Of a DNA stretch of 64,000 nucleotides, positions 26,421 through 35,414 are shown piece after piece. Below the pieces are notes generated by a model. It was not told the origin of the DNA and did not search any database. It saw only the letters and a list, made by a program, of their open reading frames with translations. The stretch comes from an uncultured Pseudomonadales bacterium. Lineage in GTDB: Bacteria > Pseudomonadota > Gammaproteobacteria > Pseudomonadales > Azotimanducaceae. The stretch covers positions 2,914,001 through 2,978,000 of the forward strand of contig OY282455.1 in NCBI GenBank assembly GCA_958296195.1, in the 5' to 3' direction. The translations under genes and the position numbers were made by a program. How positions within the stretch are numbered: position 1 is the stretch's first letter; every line of letters starts with the position of its first letter.

Positions 26421-27413
26421 ATGGCCGCAGCGTCGGATGAGTTTCAAGCCCGCATCGACCGGGAGGAGCGCATCGAGCCGCAGGATTGGATGCCGGAAGG
26501 CTACCGCCGCACCCTGGTCCGGCAGATTTCCCAGCACGCCCACTCCGAAGTGATCGGCATGCAGCCGGAGGGCGGTTGGATCAGCCGGGCGCCGTCCCTG
26601 GAGCGCAAGGTGATCCTGCTGGCCAAGGTGCAGGACGAAGGCGGCCACGGCCTGTATCTCTACGGCGCGGCGGAAACCTTGGGCGTCAGCCGTGACGAGC
26701 TGATCGACGCCATGCACACCGGCAAGGCCAAGTACTCCTCCATCTTCAACTATCCAGCGCTGACCTGGGCGGATGTGGGCGCCATCGGCTGGCTGGTCGA
26801 TAGCGCCGCCATCGTCAACCAAGTTCCCTTGCAGCGCTGCTCCTACGGTCCCTACGCACGCGCCATGATGCGCATCTGCAAGGAGGAGAGCTTCCACCAG
26901 CGGCAAGGCTACGACATCATGCTCGCCTTGGCCCGGGGCAGCGCCGCGCAGCGGGAAATGGCCCAGGACGCCCTGAACCGCTGGTGGTGGCCAACCTTGA
27001 TGATGTTTGGGCCGTCGGACGCCGACTCCATCCATTCCTCCCAATCCTTCGCATGGAAAATCAAGCGCTACGGCAATGACGAGCTGCGCCAGAAGTTCAT
27101 CGACCAAGCCGTGCCCCAAGCCGAAGTGCTGGGCCTGAAGATTCCCGATGACGACTTGCAGTGGGACGCCGCCACCGGCCACTACCGCATCGGCGCCATC
27201 GATTGGGATGAGTTTCAACAGGTGGTCTCCGGCAACGGCCCGTGCAGCCGCCAGCGCTTGGCCCATCATCGGCAAGTGCAGGAGGATGGCGCTTGGGTGC
27301 GGGAGGCGGTGGCCGTCCACGCCGCCAAGCATCGGGCCGGCAGCGACGGACCGAAAGCGGCTGCACGGAATTCAGATACCGCTCAGGAGGGTAGGGCGGA
27401 TGCCGCTGTTTGA
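26421..27413 (+). CDS. paaA: 1,2-phenylacetyl-CoA epoxidase, catalytic subunit A
   Basis: This 330-aa ferritin-like di-iron monooxygenase subunit epoxidises phenylacetyl-CoA with O2. The two ExxH iron motifs are visible in [17 protein letters not shown] (near residue 73) and [16 protein letters not shown] (near 155). The C-terminal [19 protein letters not shown] (near 240) is also typical. It is the first gene of a plus-strand paaA-paaB-paaC-paaE-paaX operon, with paaB starting inside its 3' end. An AT-rich region upstream should hold the promoter, probably repressed by the PaaX encoded in the same operon. Confidence 0.96.
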   Translation: MAAASDEFQARIDREERIEPQDWMPEGYRRTLVRQISQHAHSEVIGMQPEGGWISRAPSLERKVILLAKVQDEGGHGLYLYGAAETLGVSRDELIDAMHTGKAKYSSIFNYPALTWADVGAIGWLVDSAAIVNQVPLQRCSYGPYARAMMRICKEESFHQRQGYDIMLALARGSAAQREMAQDALNRWWWPTLMMFGPSDADSIHSSQSFAWKIKRYGNDELRQKFIDQAVPQAEVLGLKIPDDDLQWDAATGHYRIGAIDWDEFQQVVSGNGPCSRQRLAHHRQVQEDGAWVREAVAVHAAKHRAGSDGPKAAARNSDTAQEGRADAAV

Positions 27414-27672
27414 GGTTTTCGTTCGCTCCCGGCGCGGGCTGGACCACCAGCACGTCGGCAGCCTGCGAGCGGACGATGCGGAGATGGCCCTGCAGTACGC
27501 CCGGGAGATCTACACCCGGCGCCGCGAGGGCATCAGCATTTGGGTGGTGCGCTCCGCCGACATCACCGCCAGCCAGGAGGAGGATGCGCCGGCCTTCTTT
27601 GAACCGGCCGCAGACAAGCCCTACCGGGACGCCACCTACTACGAACTGCCCAAGGAGGTGAAGAACCTATGA
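27400..27672 (+). CDS. paaB: 1,2-phenylacetyl-CoA epoxidase, subunit B
   Basis: This 90-aa protein starts [20 protein letters not shown], the standard N-terminus of PaaB, and continues with the conserved [20 protein letters not shown] block. PaaB is a small structural bridge in the multicomponent epoxidase. The ATG at 27400 overlaps the end of paaA by 14 bases and is preceded by GGAGG at 27386-27390. Its stop overlaps the paaC start as ATGA, indicating tight translational coupling. Confidence 0.95.
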   Translation: MPLFEVFVRSRRGLDHQHVGSLRADDAEMALQYAREIYTRRREGISIWVVRSADITASQEEDAPAFFEPAADKPYRDATYYELPKEVKNL

Positions 27673-28409
27673 GCCTGCTGCCGGCGGTGGTGGCCTTGGG
27701 CGACGACGCCTTGGTGCTCGGCCAAAGGCTCTCCGAATGGTGCGGCAAGGCGCCCCTGCTGGAGGAGGAGATGGCCATGGCCAACACGGCCTTGGATTTC
27801 CTAGGCCGGGCGCGGCTCTACTACGGCTACGCCAACACCTTGGGCGGGCGGGACGAGGACGGCTACACCTTCCACCGGGACGCTCGGGAGTACACCAACC
27901 TTTTGCTCTTTGAACTGCCCGGCGCGGACTTCGCCGCCGCCACCGCCCGGCAATTCCTAGTCGATGCCTTTGACGAACTGCACAGCGCCGAACTGGCCAA
28001 CAGCGCTGACGCCACCCTTGCGGACATCGGCGCCAAGGTACACAAGGAGGCGACCTACCATCGGTGCCACTCCGCCGCCTGGATGGTGCGCCTCGGCGAC
28101 GGCACCGACGAGAGCCGCCGCCGAATGCAGCAAGCCTTGGAGGATGTTTGGGGCTACCGGCAGGAGCTGTTCGTCAATGCGCCGGCGGAGCAGCCCTTGG
28201 TGGAGCAGGGCATCCTGCCGGACCGCGCCGAGTTGCGGGCGGCTTGGCAGGAGGCAGTGGCCACAACCCTCGCGGAAGCCACCCTGACCGTGCCGGCGGC
28301 TAGCTGGGCCGTCAAAGGCGGGCGTCAAGGCATCCACACCGAGCATCTCGGCGTGATGCTGGCGGAGCTGCAGCACCTGTCGCGCAGCCATCCGGGGGCC
28401 AAGTGGTGA
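27669..28409 (+). CDS. paaC: 1,2-phenylacetyl-CoA epoxidase, subunit C
   Basis: This 246-aa ferritin-like protein is the structural partner of PaaA in the epoxidase core. Characteristic stretches are LGDDALVLGQRLSEWCGKAP (about residues 10-29), EEMAMANTALDFLGRARLYY (about 34-53) and KEATYHRCHSAAWMVRLGDG (near 122). It is preceded by paaB with an ATGA overlap and followed by paaE four bases later. The gene normally between paaC and paaE (paaD, an Fe-S maturation factor) is absent at this locus. Confidence 0.94.
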   Translation: MSLLPAVVALGDDALVLGQRLSEWCGKAPLLEEEMAMANTALDFLGRARLYYGYANTLGGRDEDGYTFHRDAREYTNLLLFELPGADFAAATARQFLVDAFDELHSAELANSADATLADIGAKVHKEATYHRCHSAAWMVRLGDGTDESRRRMQQALEDVWGYRQELFVNAPAEQPLVEQGILPDRAELRAAWQEAVATTLAEATLTVPAASWAVKGGRQGIHTEHLGVMLAELQHLSRSHPGAKW

Positions 28410-28413
28410 GTCC

Positions 28414-29490
28414 GTGAAGATTCACGAACTCGAAGTTGCGGAGGTGGCGCCGGAAACGGACGAGTCGGTGCGGGTGACGTTCAGCGTACCGTCGGCGCTG
28501 GCGCCGCAGTACGCCTTTACGCCTGGGCAATACCTGACGCTGGAAAGGGAATTCGAGGGCATCCCCCTGCGCCGCGCCTATTCCCTTTGCAGCGTACCGG
28601 GAGAGCCGCTGCAGGTGGGCGTCAAGCTGGCGCCGGACGGCCGCTTCAGCACCTACGCCAATCAAGGCTTAGCGGCGGGGGAACGGCTGCGGGTGGGGGT
28701 TCCCAACGGCGCCTTCACCGCCGACGCCAAGCGCCCGCCGCCGGTGCATGACCTCTGCATCGCCGCCGGCAGCGGCATCACGCCGGTGCTCTCCATCCTG
28801 CGCACCACCTTGGCGCAGCATCCGCAAAACCGCATCACCTTGCTCTACGGCAATAAAACCACCGCTTCAATGATGTTCCGTAACGATTTGATGTTCCTGA
28901 AAAATCGCTATTTGAACCGCTTCCAGCTAATCCCGGTTTTCAGCCAGGAGAAGCAAGACAACGAGCTGTTCAACGGACGCATCAATAACGCCAAGGGCGC
29001 GGAGCTCATCAGACGCCTGCTGCCCCTCAACAGCTTTAGTGACTTCTTTCTTTGCGGGCCGGAGTCCATGATCTCCGAGGTCACCCGCGGCCTGTGGGCC
29101 TCGGGGGTGGCGCCGGGGCGCATCCATTGTGAACTCTTTTCCGCATCCGCCGAGGACGCGGCGCAACGGGTCCACAAGCACGAGCAGCGGGCGCAGCGCT
29201 ACGGCAGCCGGAAGTCCCAGGTCAGGGTGCGCTTCAAGGGTCGGGAGCACCACTTTGAGCTGGAGTCCGACGGGGAGAACCTGCTGGATCGCGGCCGGGC
29301 CATTGGCTTGGACCTGCCGTTCTCCTGCAAGGACGGCGTCTGCGCCACCTGCAAGGCGCGGCTGCTGGAGGGGCAGGTGGACATGGACGTCAACCACGCC
29401 TTGGCGGCGGAGGAGGTGGCGGCTGGATTCATCCTGAGTTGCCAAAGCCATCCGCTGTCGGAAAGGGTATCGCTGGACTTTGACGTATGA
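28414..29490 (+). CDS. paaE: 1,2-phenylacetyl-CoA epoxidase reductase subunit E
   Basis: This 358-aa oxidoreductase has, in order, an FAD-binding barrel (RAYSLCS near residue 55, the RxYS motif), an NAD(P)H-binding domain (AAGSGITPVLSILRT near 118; FLCGPESM near 210) and a C-terminal plant-type [2Fe-2S] ferredoxin domain with CKDGVCATC and a fourth Cys in ILSCQSHP. It passes electrons from NADPH to the PaaAC core. Start is GTG with GGTGAG just upstream. The stop overlaps the paaX start (ATGA). Confidence 0.95.
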   Translation: MKIHELEVAEVAPETDESVRVTFSVPSALAPQYAFTPGQYLTLEREFEGIPLRRAYSLCSVPGEPLQVGVKLAPDGRFSTYANQGLAAGERLRVGVPNGAFTADAKRPPPVHDLCIAAGSGITPVLSILRTTLAQHPQNRITLLYGNKTTASMMFRNDLMFLKNRYLNRFQLIPVFSQEKQDNELFNGRINNAKGAELIRRLLPLNSFSDFFLCGPESMISEVTRGLWASGVAPGRIHCELFSASAEDAAQRVHKHEQRAQRYGSRKSQVRVRFKGREHHFELESDGENLLDRGRAIGLDLPFSCKDGVCATCKARLLEGQVDMDVNHALAAEEVAAGFILSCQSHPLSERVSLDFDV

Positions 29491-30473
29491 ATCCCCACAC
29501 CGAAACCCACTTGGGAAGGCACGGCAATCTGTCGCACGGGACAACGGGAGAGAGGGCGCCCTCCTGGGACATTGAGGCCCTGCTTAGGTCAGCGCTTGGC
29601 GGCGTCAAGGCCCGCTCGTTGATCGTCACCTTCATGGGCGATGTGGTCTCGGTGCAGCCGCAGCCTGTTTGGTTGGGCAGCATCATTGCCGCCTTGAACT
29701 GCATCGGCTTAAGCGAGCCATTGGTGCGCACCACCTGCAACCGGCTTACAAAGGAGGGCTGGCTGGTGACCCGTCGCCAAGGCCGGCGCAGCTACAGCCA
29801 ATTCAGCCCCTTCGGCGCCAGGCAGTACCGTCGCGCCGCAGCCCGCATCTACGCCCCGGCCAAACCGGAGTGGGACGGCTGCTGGACCATCGTGCTGGCC
29901 GGGGGGTTGCCGTCACCGCAGCGCGAACGGTTGGCGGAGCAACTTGGCTGGCTGGGCTTCGGCCGGCTGCGGGGAGACGTTTTCATCCGCGCCGGCTATG
30001 GCGACGACCACCGCGGCCTGCTGGCGGAACTAGGCGTCGATGCGCCAGTGTTCCGCGCCGAAGGCGCCGCCTTGGGCGACAGCCTGCCGCGCCTCTGCCG
30101 GGAAACTTGGGCGGTGGAAAGCCTGAACCAAGCCTACCGCCGCTTCTTGGAGCGCTTCGCGCCCTTGGCCCGCATCGCTGCCAAACCCTTGCCGTGCACG
30201 GCCTTGCAACTGCGCCTTTGCCTCATCCACGAATATCGGCGCATCGTCCTCACCGACCCGGAGCTTCCCGCCAGCCTGCTGCCGAAGGATTGGCAAGGGG
30301 ATGCGGCCCGCCAACTCACCGCAGCCCTCTACCATCGCTGGCTGGAGACTTCGGAGGCTTGGTTGGCGGCGGTTCTGCAGCCGGAAAGCGGCGAGTGGCC
30401 GGCCAACACCGCCGCCCTGGGCGCGCGCTTCCGGGACGCCACCTGGACTGGGCAGCTAGTGGCGCTCGCCTGA
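29487..30473 (+). CDS. paaX: PaaX-family phenylacetic acid degradation repressor
   Basis: This 328-aa protein matches PaaX. It has an N-terminal winged-helix domain (KARSLIVTFMGDVV, then LSEPLVRTTCNRLTKEGWLV, about residues 42-95), a central Cas2-like domain (WDGCWTIVLAGGLPSPQR, near 128) and a helical C-terminal domain. PaaX represses paa genes and is released by phenylacetyl-CoA. The N-terminal 30 residues extend beyond the usual start. Being the last gene of the paaABCE operon, it would give negative feedback on its own transcription. Confidence 0.92.
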   Translation: MNPHTETHLGRHGNLSHGTTGERAPSWDIEALLRSALGGVKARSLIVTFMGDVVSVQPQPVWLGSIIAALNCIGLSEPLVRTTCNRLTKEGWLVTRRQGRRSYSQFSPFGARQYRRAAARIYAPAKPEWDGCWTIVLAGGLPSPQRERLAEQLGWLGFGRLRGDVFIRAGYGDDHRGLLAELGVDAPVFRAEGAALGDSLPRLCRETWAVESLNQAYRRFLERFAPLARIAAKPLPCTALQLRLCLIHEYRRIVLTDPELPASLLPKDWQGDAARQLTAALYHRWLETSEAWLAAVLQPESGEWPANTAALGARFRDATWTGQLVALA

Positions 30474-30555
30474 ACGGCCAACGTCTCCACTGCGGCCGGC
30501 GCGAACGCCTTGCTCGGCTATACTGCAAGCAACTCAGCAAGTCTGGAACGCGGCC

Positions 30556-31602
30556 TTGGAGCAATCCCCAGTTAGCCCCATCGCCCTTAAGGGGGCGCCT
30601 GGTTCGCCGTACACCCGCAAGATGCTGGCGCTGCTGCGCTATCGGCGCATTCCACACCGCTTCCTGCAAGGCATGGTGGGCGAGGAGGCTGGCGCCGGCT
30701 TGCCGCAGCCCAAGGTGGCGCTGCTGCCCACCTTCTATTTCCCGACAACTTCCGGCGAAGTGGAAGCGGTGGTGGACTCCACGCCCATCATCCGCCGCCT
30801 GGAGGGGATGGCCCTGGGTCGCTCCGTCCTGCCGCCGGATCCGACCTTGGCTTTCATCGACGCCTTGCTTGAGGACTACGGCGACGAATGGCTCACCAAG
30901 GCCATGTTCCACTACCGCTGGAGCTACGCCGCCGACATTGAGCGCGGCGGTGAGATACTGCCTCGGTGGGGCAACCTGACCGGCAGCGACGCCGCAATCG
31001 TCCCCCTGTCCGCCTACATCCGCGAACGGCAGATCGACCGCCTGCATGTGGTGGGCAGCAACGACATCACGGCGCTGACCATTGAGGCCAGCTACCGGCG
31101 CTTCCTCAAGCTCTTTGACGCACAGATCCGCAACGGCCCCTTCTTGTTCGGGCGACGCCCTTCGGCGGGGGATTTCGCGCTGTTTGGGCAGCTCACCCAG
31201 CTCACCGGCTTTGACCCGACGCCAATGGAAATCGCCTTTCGCACCGCACCCCGAGTCTGCGCTTGGGTGGCGGTGGCGGAGGACCTGTCCGGCTTGGCGC
31301 CGACCGATGCACATTGGTGCGAGCGGGACGCCTTGCCGGACAGCCTGCACGGCCTGCTCGCCGAAGTCGGCCGGGTTTACGCCCCGGCGCTGCTTGCCAA
31401 CGCTGCTGCCATCAACGCCGGCGCCGACGAGGTGCGCACCGAAATCGACGGCCGGCCTTGGGCGCAGAAGCCCTTCCCCTACCAAGCCAAGTGCCTGCAG
31501 TGGCTGCGCACCGAACATGCGCGACTAGAATCGGAGGACCGCGCCTTTGTCGATTCCCTGCTCGAAGGCACGGGCTGCGCGGCGCTGTTCCGGAAGAGCT
31601 GA
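30556..31602 (+). CDS. Glutathione S-transferase-like protein
   Basis: This 348-aa protein starts at TTG; no better in-frame start is seen. The N-terminal KGAPGSPYTRKMLALLRYRR is a thioredoxin-fold GST domain (the Ser-Pro-Tyr in the place of the usual active-site Ser/Cys), with STPIIRRLE as the glutathione-gamma-Glu site (near residue 73). The C-terminal helical domain includes GPFLFGRRPSAGDFALFGQL (near 196). It is longer than a normal GST (about 210-230 aa) because of an insertion near residues 90-160 and an 80-residue C-terminal tail. It may belong to the paa operon but its substrate is unknown. Confidence 0.8.
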   Translation: MEQSPVSPIALKGAPGSPYTRKMLALLRYRRIPHRFLQGMVGEEAGAGLPQPKVALLPTFYFPTTSGEVEAVVDSTPIIRRLEGMALGRSVLPPDPTLAFIDALLEDYGDEWLTKAMFHYRWSYAADIERGGEILPRWGNLTGSDAAIVPLSAYIRERQIDRLHVVGSNDITALTIEASYRRFLKLFDAQIRNGPFLFGRRPSAGDFALFGQLTQLTGFDPTPMEIAFRTAPRVCAWVAVAEDLSGLAPTDAHWCERDALPDSLHGLLAEVGRVYAPALLANAAAINAGADEVRTEIDGRPWAQKPFPYQAKCLQWLRTEHARLESEDRAFVDSLLEGTGCAALFRKS

Positions 31603-31606
31603 TTCG

Positions 31607-32035
31607 CTAAGCCAAACCCTGGGCAATCAGGGCGAGGGGCAGAGCTATGACCGCGAATAGAAACAGCACAAGAAATGCGGTGAAGATGCCCACCAGCACG
31701 GCTCGGAACATGCTGTGGAGTTGGCCGCCGGCCTGCTGATGCCAGTCAATGCTCGGACCTTGCAGCCTGCTGGCCAGAAACCAAGTGAGGCCGCCCTGCA
31801 AAACCATGAAGATCAACGCCCATCCAACCGCCGCTGGCGCCAGCAGCCCGCCCAGCATCAGTGCGCCGTAAAGGATGAGGCCGTCGCGCAGAGTGCGTCT
31901 CGCCAACACCGGCTTGCCGAGGGCCATGTAGTTGTGCGCCGCCATGTAAAGCGCTGCCGCCAACGAGCCTAGAACCGCGCCGAGCACCATGCCGTTGACG
32001 GAGTACAGGCGCTTCTTCGGGGGTGTTGCGCTCAC
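31607..32035 (-). CDS. Small integral membrane protein of unknown function
   Basis: This 142-aa protein has four likely membrane helices: SVNGMVLGAVLGSLAAALYM, LILYGALMLGGLLAPAAVGW, IFMVLQGGLTWFLA (partly continuous with the second) and VGIFTAFLVLFLFAVIALPL. A short basic N-terminus precedes the first. The predicted GTG start overlaps a GGAGG sequence, so the true start could be internal. It is convergent with the GST-like gene (four bases between stops). I recognise no family, and the neighbours suggest no role. Confidence 0.55.
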   Translation of the reverse strand: MSATPPKKRLYSVNGMVLGAVLGSLAAALYMAAHNYMALGKPVLARRTLRDGLILYGALMLGGLLAPAAVGWALIFMVLQGGLTWFLASRLQGPSIDWHQQAGGQLHSMFRAVLVGIFTAFLVLFLFAVIALPLALIAQGLA

Positions 32036-32376
32036 CTCCGCGGGTCCGCCAGCATTTTGACCTCCGCGGGGTGCGTGGCCGGCCGTGCGAACGCTGCGCC
32101 CGGTTGCCCAAGGCCCAGCGTGCTAGAGTGCGGGAGAGAACAGCGCGATCGGCCATCGGCCGCCAGCACCTCGGCGACCGCAAATTTCTCATGCGCATGG
32201 GCAGTGGAGGCACTCAAGGAAATTTCCTGGGCCCGTCCTCGGGACTTGAGTTTCTAGCGATATAGCACAGAGACATGCCTTCCTCAAGGCCATTTGGAAG
32301 CGATTCGTGAAGGTGCGGAGACGGCGCAAGGCGGCTCGGCGACTCTTGGGAGCAGCCATGACAAGAGGTTGTGAAC
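32036..32376. other. Intergenic region without recognisable gene
   Basis: This 341-base divergent gap lies between the small membrane protein and the FrnE-like gene. The short open frames in it have no family-like composition. I see no tRNA, no strong promoter boxes and no stem-loop beyond a short CGGCC repeat near 32152-32163. An AGAGG Shine-Dalgarno for the next gene is at 32364-32368. Confidence 0.5.
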
Positions 32377-33021
32377 ATGGAAATTGAAATCTTCTCAGAC
32401 GTCGTCTGCCCTTGGTGCTACATCGGCAAGAAACGACTGGACCGTACACTGCAAACCCCGGCGGGGCAGGGGGTGACCCTGCGCTGGCGGCCTTACCAGC
32501 TCTATCCCGGCCTGCCGCCGGAAGGCGTTGACCGCGCCGCGCACCTGAAGGCGCGTTACGGCGCCAATGCTAATCCGGGCCATGTGCCCGAGCGCCTGCA
32601 AGCCGAAGCCCAGGATGCGGGGCTTAGGTTCGATTTCGCCGCCATCAAGCGGTTGCCCAACACCTTTCAGGCGCATCGCCTGCTGGAATTCGCCGAACCC
32701 CGAGGCGTTCAGCATGAGTTAGCCGAGGTGCTGTTCAATTTTCACTTTTGCGCCGGCGAGGATGTGGGCCGTGCGGACACGCTTGCCAAGGCCGCCGAGC
32801 AGGCGGGGCTGGACAAGGACGAAGCCGCAGCCCACCTAAATGGAGACGGCGGCGCGGAAGCGGTGCGGGAGCAGTTGGGCCGTGCCGCTGCAGTCGGAGT
32901 GGCGGGGGTACCCTGTTATCTGCTGGCCGGCGGGTTCACCCTGCCCGGCGCCCAAACCGCGGAAGTGATGGCCCAGTTCATTCAACGCGCCCGCAACATC
33001 ACTAAGGAGGAGAACGGCTAA
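32377..33021 (+). CDS. DsbA/FrnE-family thiol oxidoreductase
   Basis: The protein is 214 aa from ATG 32377, which has AGAGG eight bases upstream; a GTG six bases earlier is less well spaced. The thioredoxin-fold active site is CPWC (C11-C14) in FSDVVCPWCYIGKKRL, and the cis-Pro region is VAGVPCYLLAG (near 182), which holds an extra Cys. There is no signal peptide, so it is cytoplasmic, as in FrnE and 2-hydroxychromene-2-carboxylate isomerase relatives. Likely role is disulfide or oxidative-stress chemistry; the exact substrate cannot be read from the sequence. Confidence 0.88.
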   Translation: MEIEIFSDVVCPWCYIGKKRLDRTLQTPAGQGVTLRWRPYQLYPGLPPEGVDRAAHLKARYGANANPGHVPERLQAEAQDAGLRFDFAAIKRLPNTFQAHRLLEFAEPRGVQHELAEVLFNFHFCAGEDVGRADTLAKAAEQAGLDKDEAAAHLNGDGGAEAVREQLGRAAAVGVAGVPCYLLAGGFTLPGAQTAEVMAQFIQRARNITKEENG

Positions 33022-33246
33022 GCCGCCCCCCATTGGCTAGCTAACCCGCAAGTGGCAGCAAGCCGCTTGCCGAATGAAACGCTTTGGCCCTCAGTCTGTC
33101 GAACGCGGAATTCAAGGACTTTCGTGGGTGCCAAGTGCGCTGGTGCGCTAGTCTCGTTCATCGGGGCAGGCGCCTTGCGGGGCCACTGCACGAATGCAAA
33201 GCGGCTTGGTGCAATATGCGGGCCGGGCTGGCTGGAAATCAGGCGC

Positions 33247-34074
33247 TCAGCCTAGCTGTTGGTCCATGGCATGGGCTGGCAGGCCCTTGGTGGCGCCGAC
33301 GATCTTGGCGGGGATGCCGGCTACGGTGACTTGGCTGGGCACGTCCTGCAGGACCACGCTGCCGGCGCCCACCTTGGCCCCCGCGCCGACCTCCACGTTG
33401 CCGATGACCTTGCAGCCGGCCGCCAGCAGCACACCGCGCCGGATTTTGGGGTGGCGGTCCCCGGTCTCCTTGCCGGTGCCGCCCAAGGTGACGGAGTGCA
33501 GGATGGAGACGTCATCCTCCACCACGGCGGTCTCCCCAGCCACCAAGCCTGTCGCGTGGTCGAGCATGATGCCGGCGCCGAAGCGGGCGGCGGGATGAAT
33601 GTCAACGCCCAAGGTCACGCTGATTTGGTTCTGAAAGAACTGCGCCAAGGTCTTGCGCTTCTGCCCCCACAGCCAATGGGCGATGCGGTGCGCCTGCAGG
33701 GCGTGGAAACCCTTGAAGAAGAGAAAGGGGGTCAGCAGGTCTTCGCAGGCTGGGTCGCGGCTGAAGGTGGCCAGCATGTCGGTGGCGGCGGCCTGCAGGA
33801 TATTGGCGTCCGCTTCAATGGCCTCTTGGATGACGTCCCGAATGAGCATGGTGGGCAGCATCGGATTGTCCAGTTTGCTGGCTAGGCGAAAGCTCAGCGC
33901 CGCTCCGAAGCTGTGGTGGTTGAGCACCGTCGCGTGGAAATAGCTGCCGAGAATGGGCTCCTCACCGGCCTTCAGCCGCGCCTCCCGGCGCATGATCGGC
34001 CAAAGATCCGCGGGGCTTTGCAATGCCCCGGCACCACTTTCCGACTGCACGGCGTGGACGGGGGATTCCGTCAT
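33247..34074 (-). CDS. cysE: Serine O-acetyltransferase
   Basis: This 275-aa protein has an N-terminal helical SAT domain (EPILGSYFHATVLNHHSFGA near residue 40) and a C-terminal left-handed hexapeptide-repeat helix (DIHPAARFGAGIMLDHATGL near 158, VTLGGTGKETGDRHPKI near 193). The catalytic His/Asp pair lies in LDHATG. It makes O-acetylserine from serine and acetyl-CoA, the first step of cysteine synthesis. It is convergent with the FrnE-like gene; the 225-base gap between them shows nothing clear. Confidence 0.96.
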   Translation of the reverse strand: MTESPVHAVQSESGAGALQSPADLWPIMRREARLKAGEEPILGSYFHATVLNHHSFGAALSFRLASKLDNPMLPTMLIRDVIQEAIEADANILQAAATDMLATFSRDPACEDLLTPFLFFKGFHALQAHRIAHWLWGQKRKTLAQFFQNQISVTLGVDIHPAARFGAGIMLDHATGLVAGETAVVEDDVSILHSVTLGGTGKETGDRHPKIRRGVLLAAGCKVIGNVEVGAGAKVGAGSVVLQDVPSQVTVAGIPAKIVGATKGLPAHAMDQQLG

Positions 34075-34130
34075 TCAAGCCGCTCCGCTTCCATGTTGGC
34101 CAAGCAGTGTGTTGGCCGGGGATGCGCAAG

Positions 34131-35414
34131 TCAAGCCGCCGCAGTGCGCCGAACCAGCCACGCCATGCCGCTGAAGCTCAGCGTTGCGCTCACCAGCGTC
34201 GCCCAGCCGGCGCTGGCTAAGCCGGTGGCAGGCGCGGCAGCGTAGAGGACGGCGAAGAACAGCAGAGCGGCGGCGATTTGCAGGCGGAACACCCATCCCG
34301 CCCGGTCCATGGCGTAGCTGGCTGGGCGTAAGGCGGCGCCTCCTAGGTCGAGGACGCCGGCGGCGAAGAGAAGAGCCAGCAACAGCGCTCCGGCACGGAA
34401 GGGCTCTCCCGCTAGAGCAGCCAACAGATCACCTCCAAAGGCAGCGGCGATGAGGAACAGTGCGCCGCCAAAGGTGGCTAGGAACAGCCCGACCCGCCAA
34501 GTCAGCCTGACAAATTGGCGGCGGTCGTCCCCCCAGAGGCGGCTTTGATCGGGAAAGATGGCCTGACGCAGCATAAGCACGGGGCGGTCCACGGCTTCGG
34601 CCAGATCCTTTGCCAAACGATAGATGCCGGCGCCTTCCGCACCGAACAGGCCGCCCACCGCAAGCACCGCGGCTCTCCTTGGGAACTGGTCCAGGTTGGA
34701 TTGCCAATACAGGGTGTTGAGAAAAGCGCCAATGCCGGGATGGGCGGCCAAAGTTGGGCGAATGGCGGCGCCCAGGCTCGCCATGCTCAGAGTTCGGGCG
34801 ACCACGACTTGCAGCAGCAGGTGCCCGGCCAGCAGGCCCCCGGCCCAAGCGGCCAAGTAGCCGGCGGCCGGCGCCTGCAACACCAAGCAGAGGCCGACAC
34901 CGGCTAGGCGCACACTAGGCGCCGCCAAGGTCAGGGCACCGAGCACAGGGTATCGATCGAGGCAGCGCAAGGCGCCCTTGGCCGTGCTGGTGCCGCAGCA
35001 GAGCAGGGCGGCCACATAGAGCCAAGCGGCATCCGTTAAGGGCGGCGGCAAGCCCAGGGGCGCGGCGGCGAACAGCAGCAGCAAAGCGCCGACCGAGGCG
35101 GCCAGCAACGCCGCCAGCAAATCCATTCGATACAGGGCGCCCAGCAAGCGCCGCCAAGCCGGATTCACCGTTTCGCTCGGGGTGCCTCCTTGCAGCAGCG
35201 GTACGCCGAAGCGCACCGCGGCGTCGGCGGCCTTGACGCTGCATAGCTGCCTGAGGATCAGCGCCGCGGTATGCACCAGAACGACTAGGCCGAAGGCTTC
35301 CGCTCCCAGGGCGCGGGCGGCCAAAGCCGTTGCCGCCAAGGACAGCACCGCGCCCGCGCCGCGCCCGCTAAGCAGCCAGCCGAAGTTCCGGGCAACCCGC
35401 CGCAGGGCGCTCAA
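34131..35414 (-). CDS. Polysaccharide/lipid flippase-like membrane protein (MOP superfamily)
   Basis: The frame is open up to 35531. The TTG at 35414 overlaps the stop of the upstream gene as TTGA and gives a 427-aa protein beginning SALRRVARNFGWLLSGRGAG, the usual Wzx-like N-terminus, so I chose it. About 12 membrane segments are evident. Residues ALAARALGAEAFGLVVLVHT, just after the first helix, are typical of the polysaccharide transporter (Wzx/RfbX) branch. It probably flips a lipid-linked product across the inner membrane. It is last in a three-gene minus-strand operon with a nucleotidyltransferase-fold protein and a CDP-alcohol phosphatidyltransferase. Confidence 0.75.
   Translation of the reverse strand: MSALRRVARNFGWLLSGRGAGAVLSLAATALAARALGAEAFGLVVLVHTAALILRQLCSVKAADAAVRFGVPLLQGGTPSETVNPAWRRLLGALYRMDLLAALLAASVGALLLLFAAAPLGLPPPLTDAAWLYVAALLCCGTSTAKGALRCLDRYPVLGALTLAAPSVRLAGVGLCLVLQAPAAGYLAAWAGGLLAGHLLLQVVVARTLSMASLGAAIRPTLAAHPGIGAFLNTLYWQSNLDQFPRRAAVLAVGGLFGAEGAGIYRLAKDLAEAVDRPVLMLRQAIFPDQSRLWGDDRRQFVRLTWRVGLFLATFGGALFLIAAAFGGDLLAALAGEPFRAGALLLALLFAAGVLDLGGAALRPASYAMDRAGWVFRLQIAAALLFFAVLYAAAPATGLASAGWATLVSATLSFSGMAWLVRRTAAA

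Noticed and set aside
26382-27332. 316-codon minus-strand frame over paaA
   Set aside because: Shadow of paaA, which has both iron-binding ExxH motifs.
32023-32265. Small open frames in the gap before the FrnE-like gene
   Set aside because: Overlapping frames on both strands with no Shine-Dalgarno, no motif and composition of GC-rich noncoding DNA.
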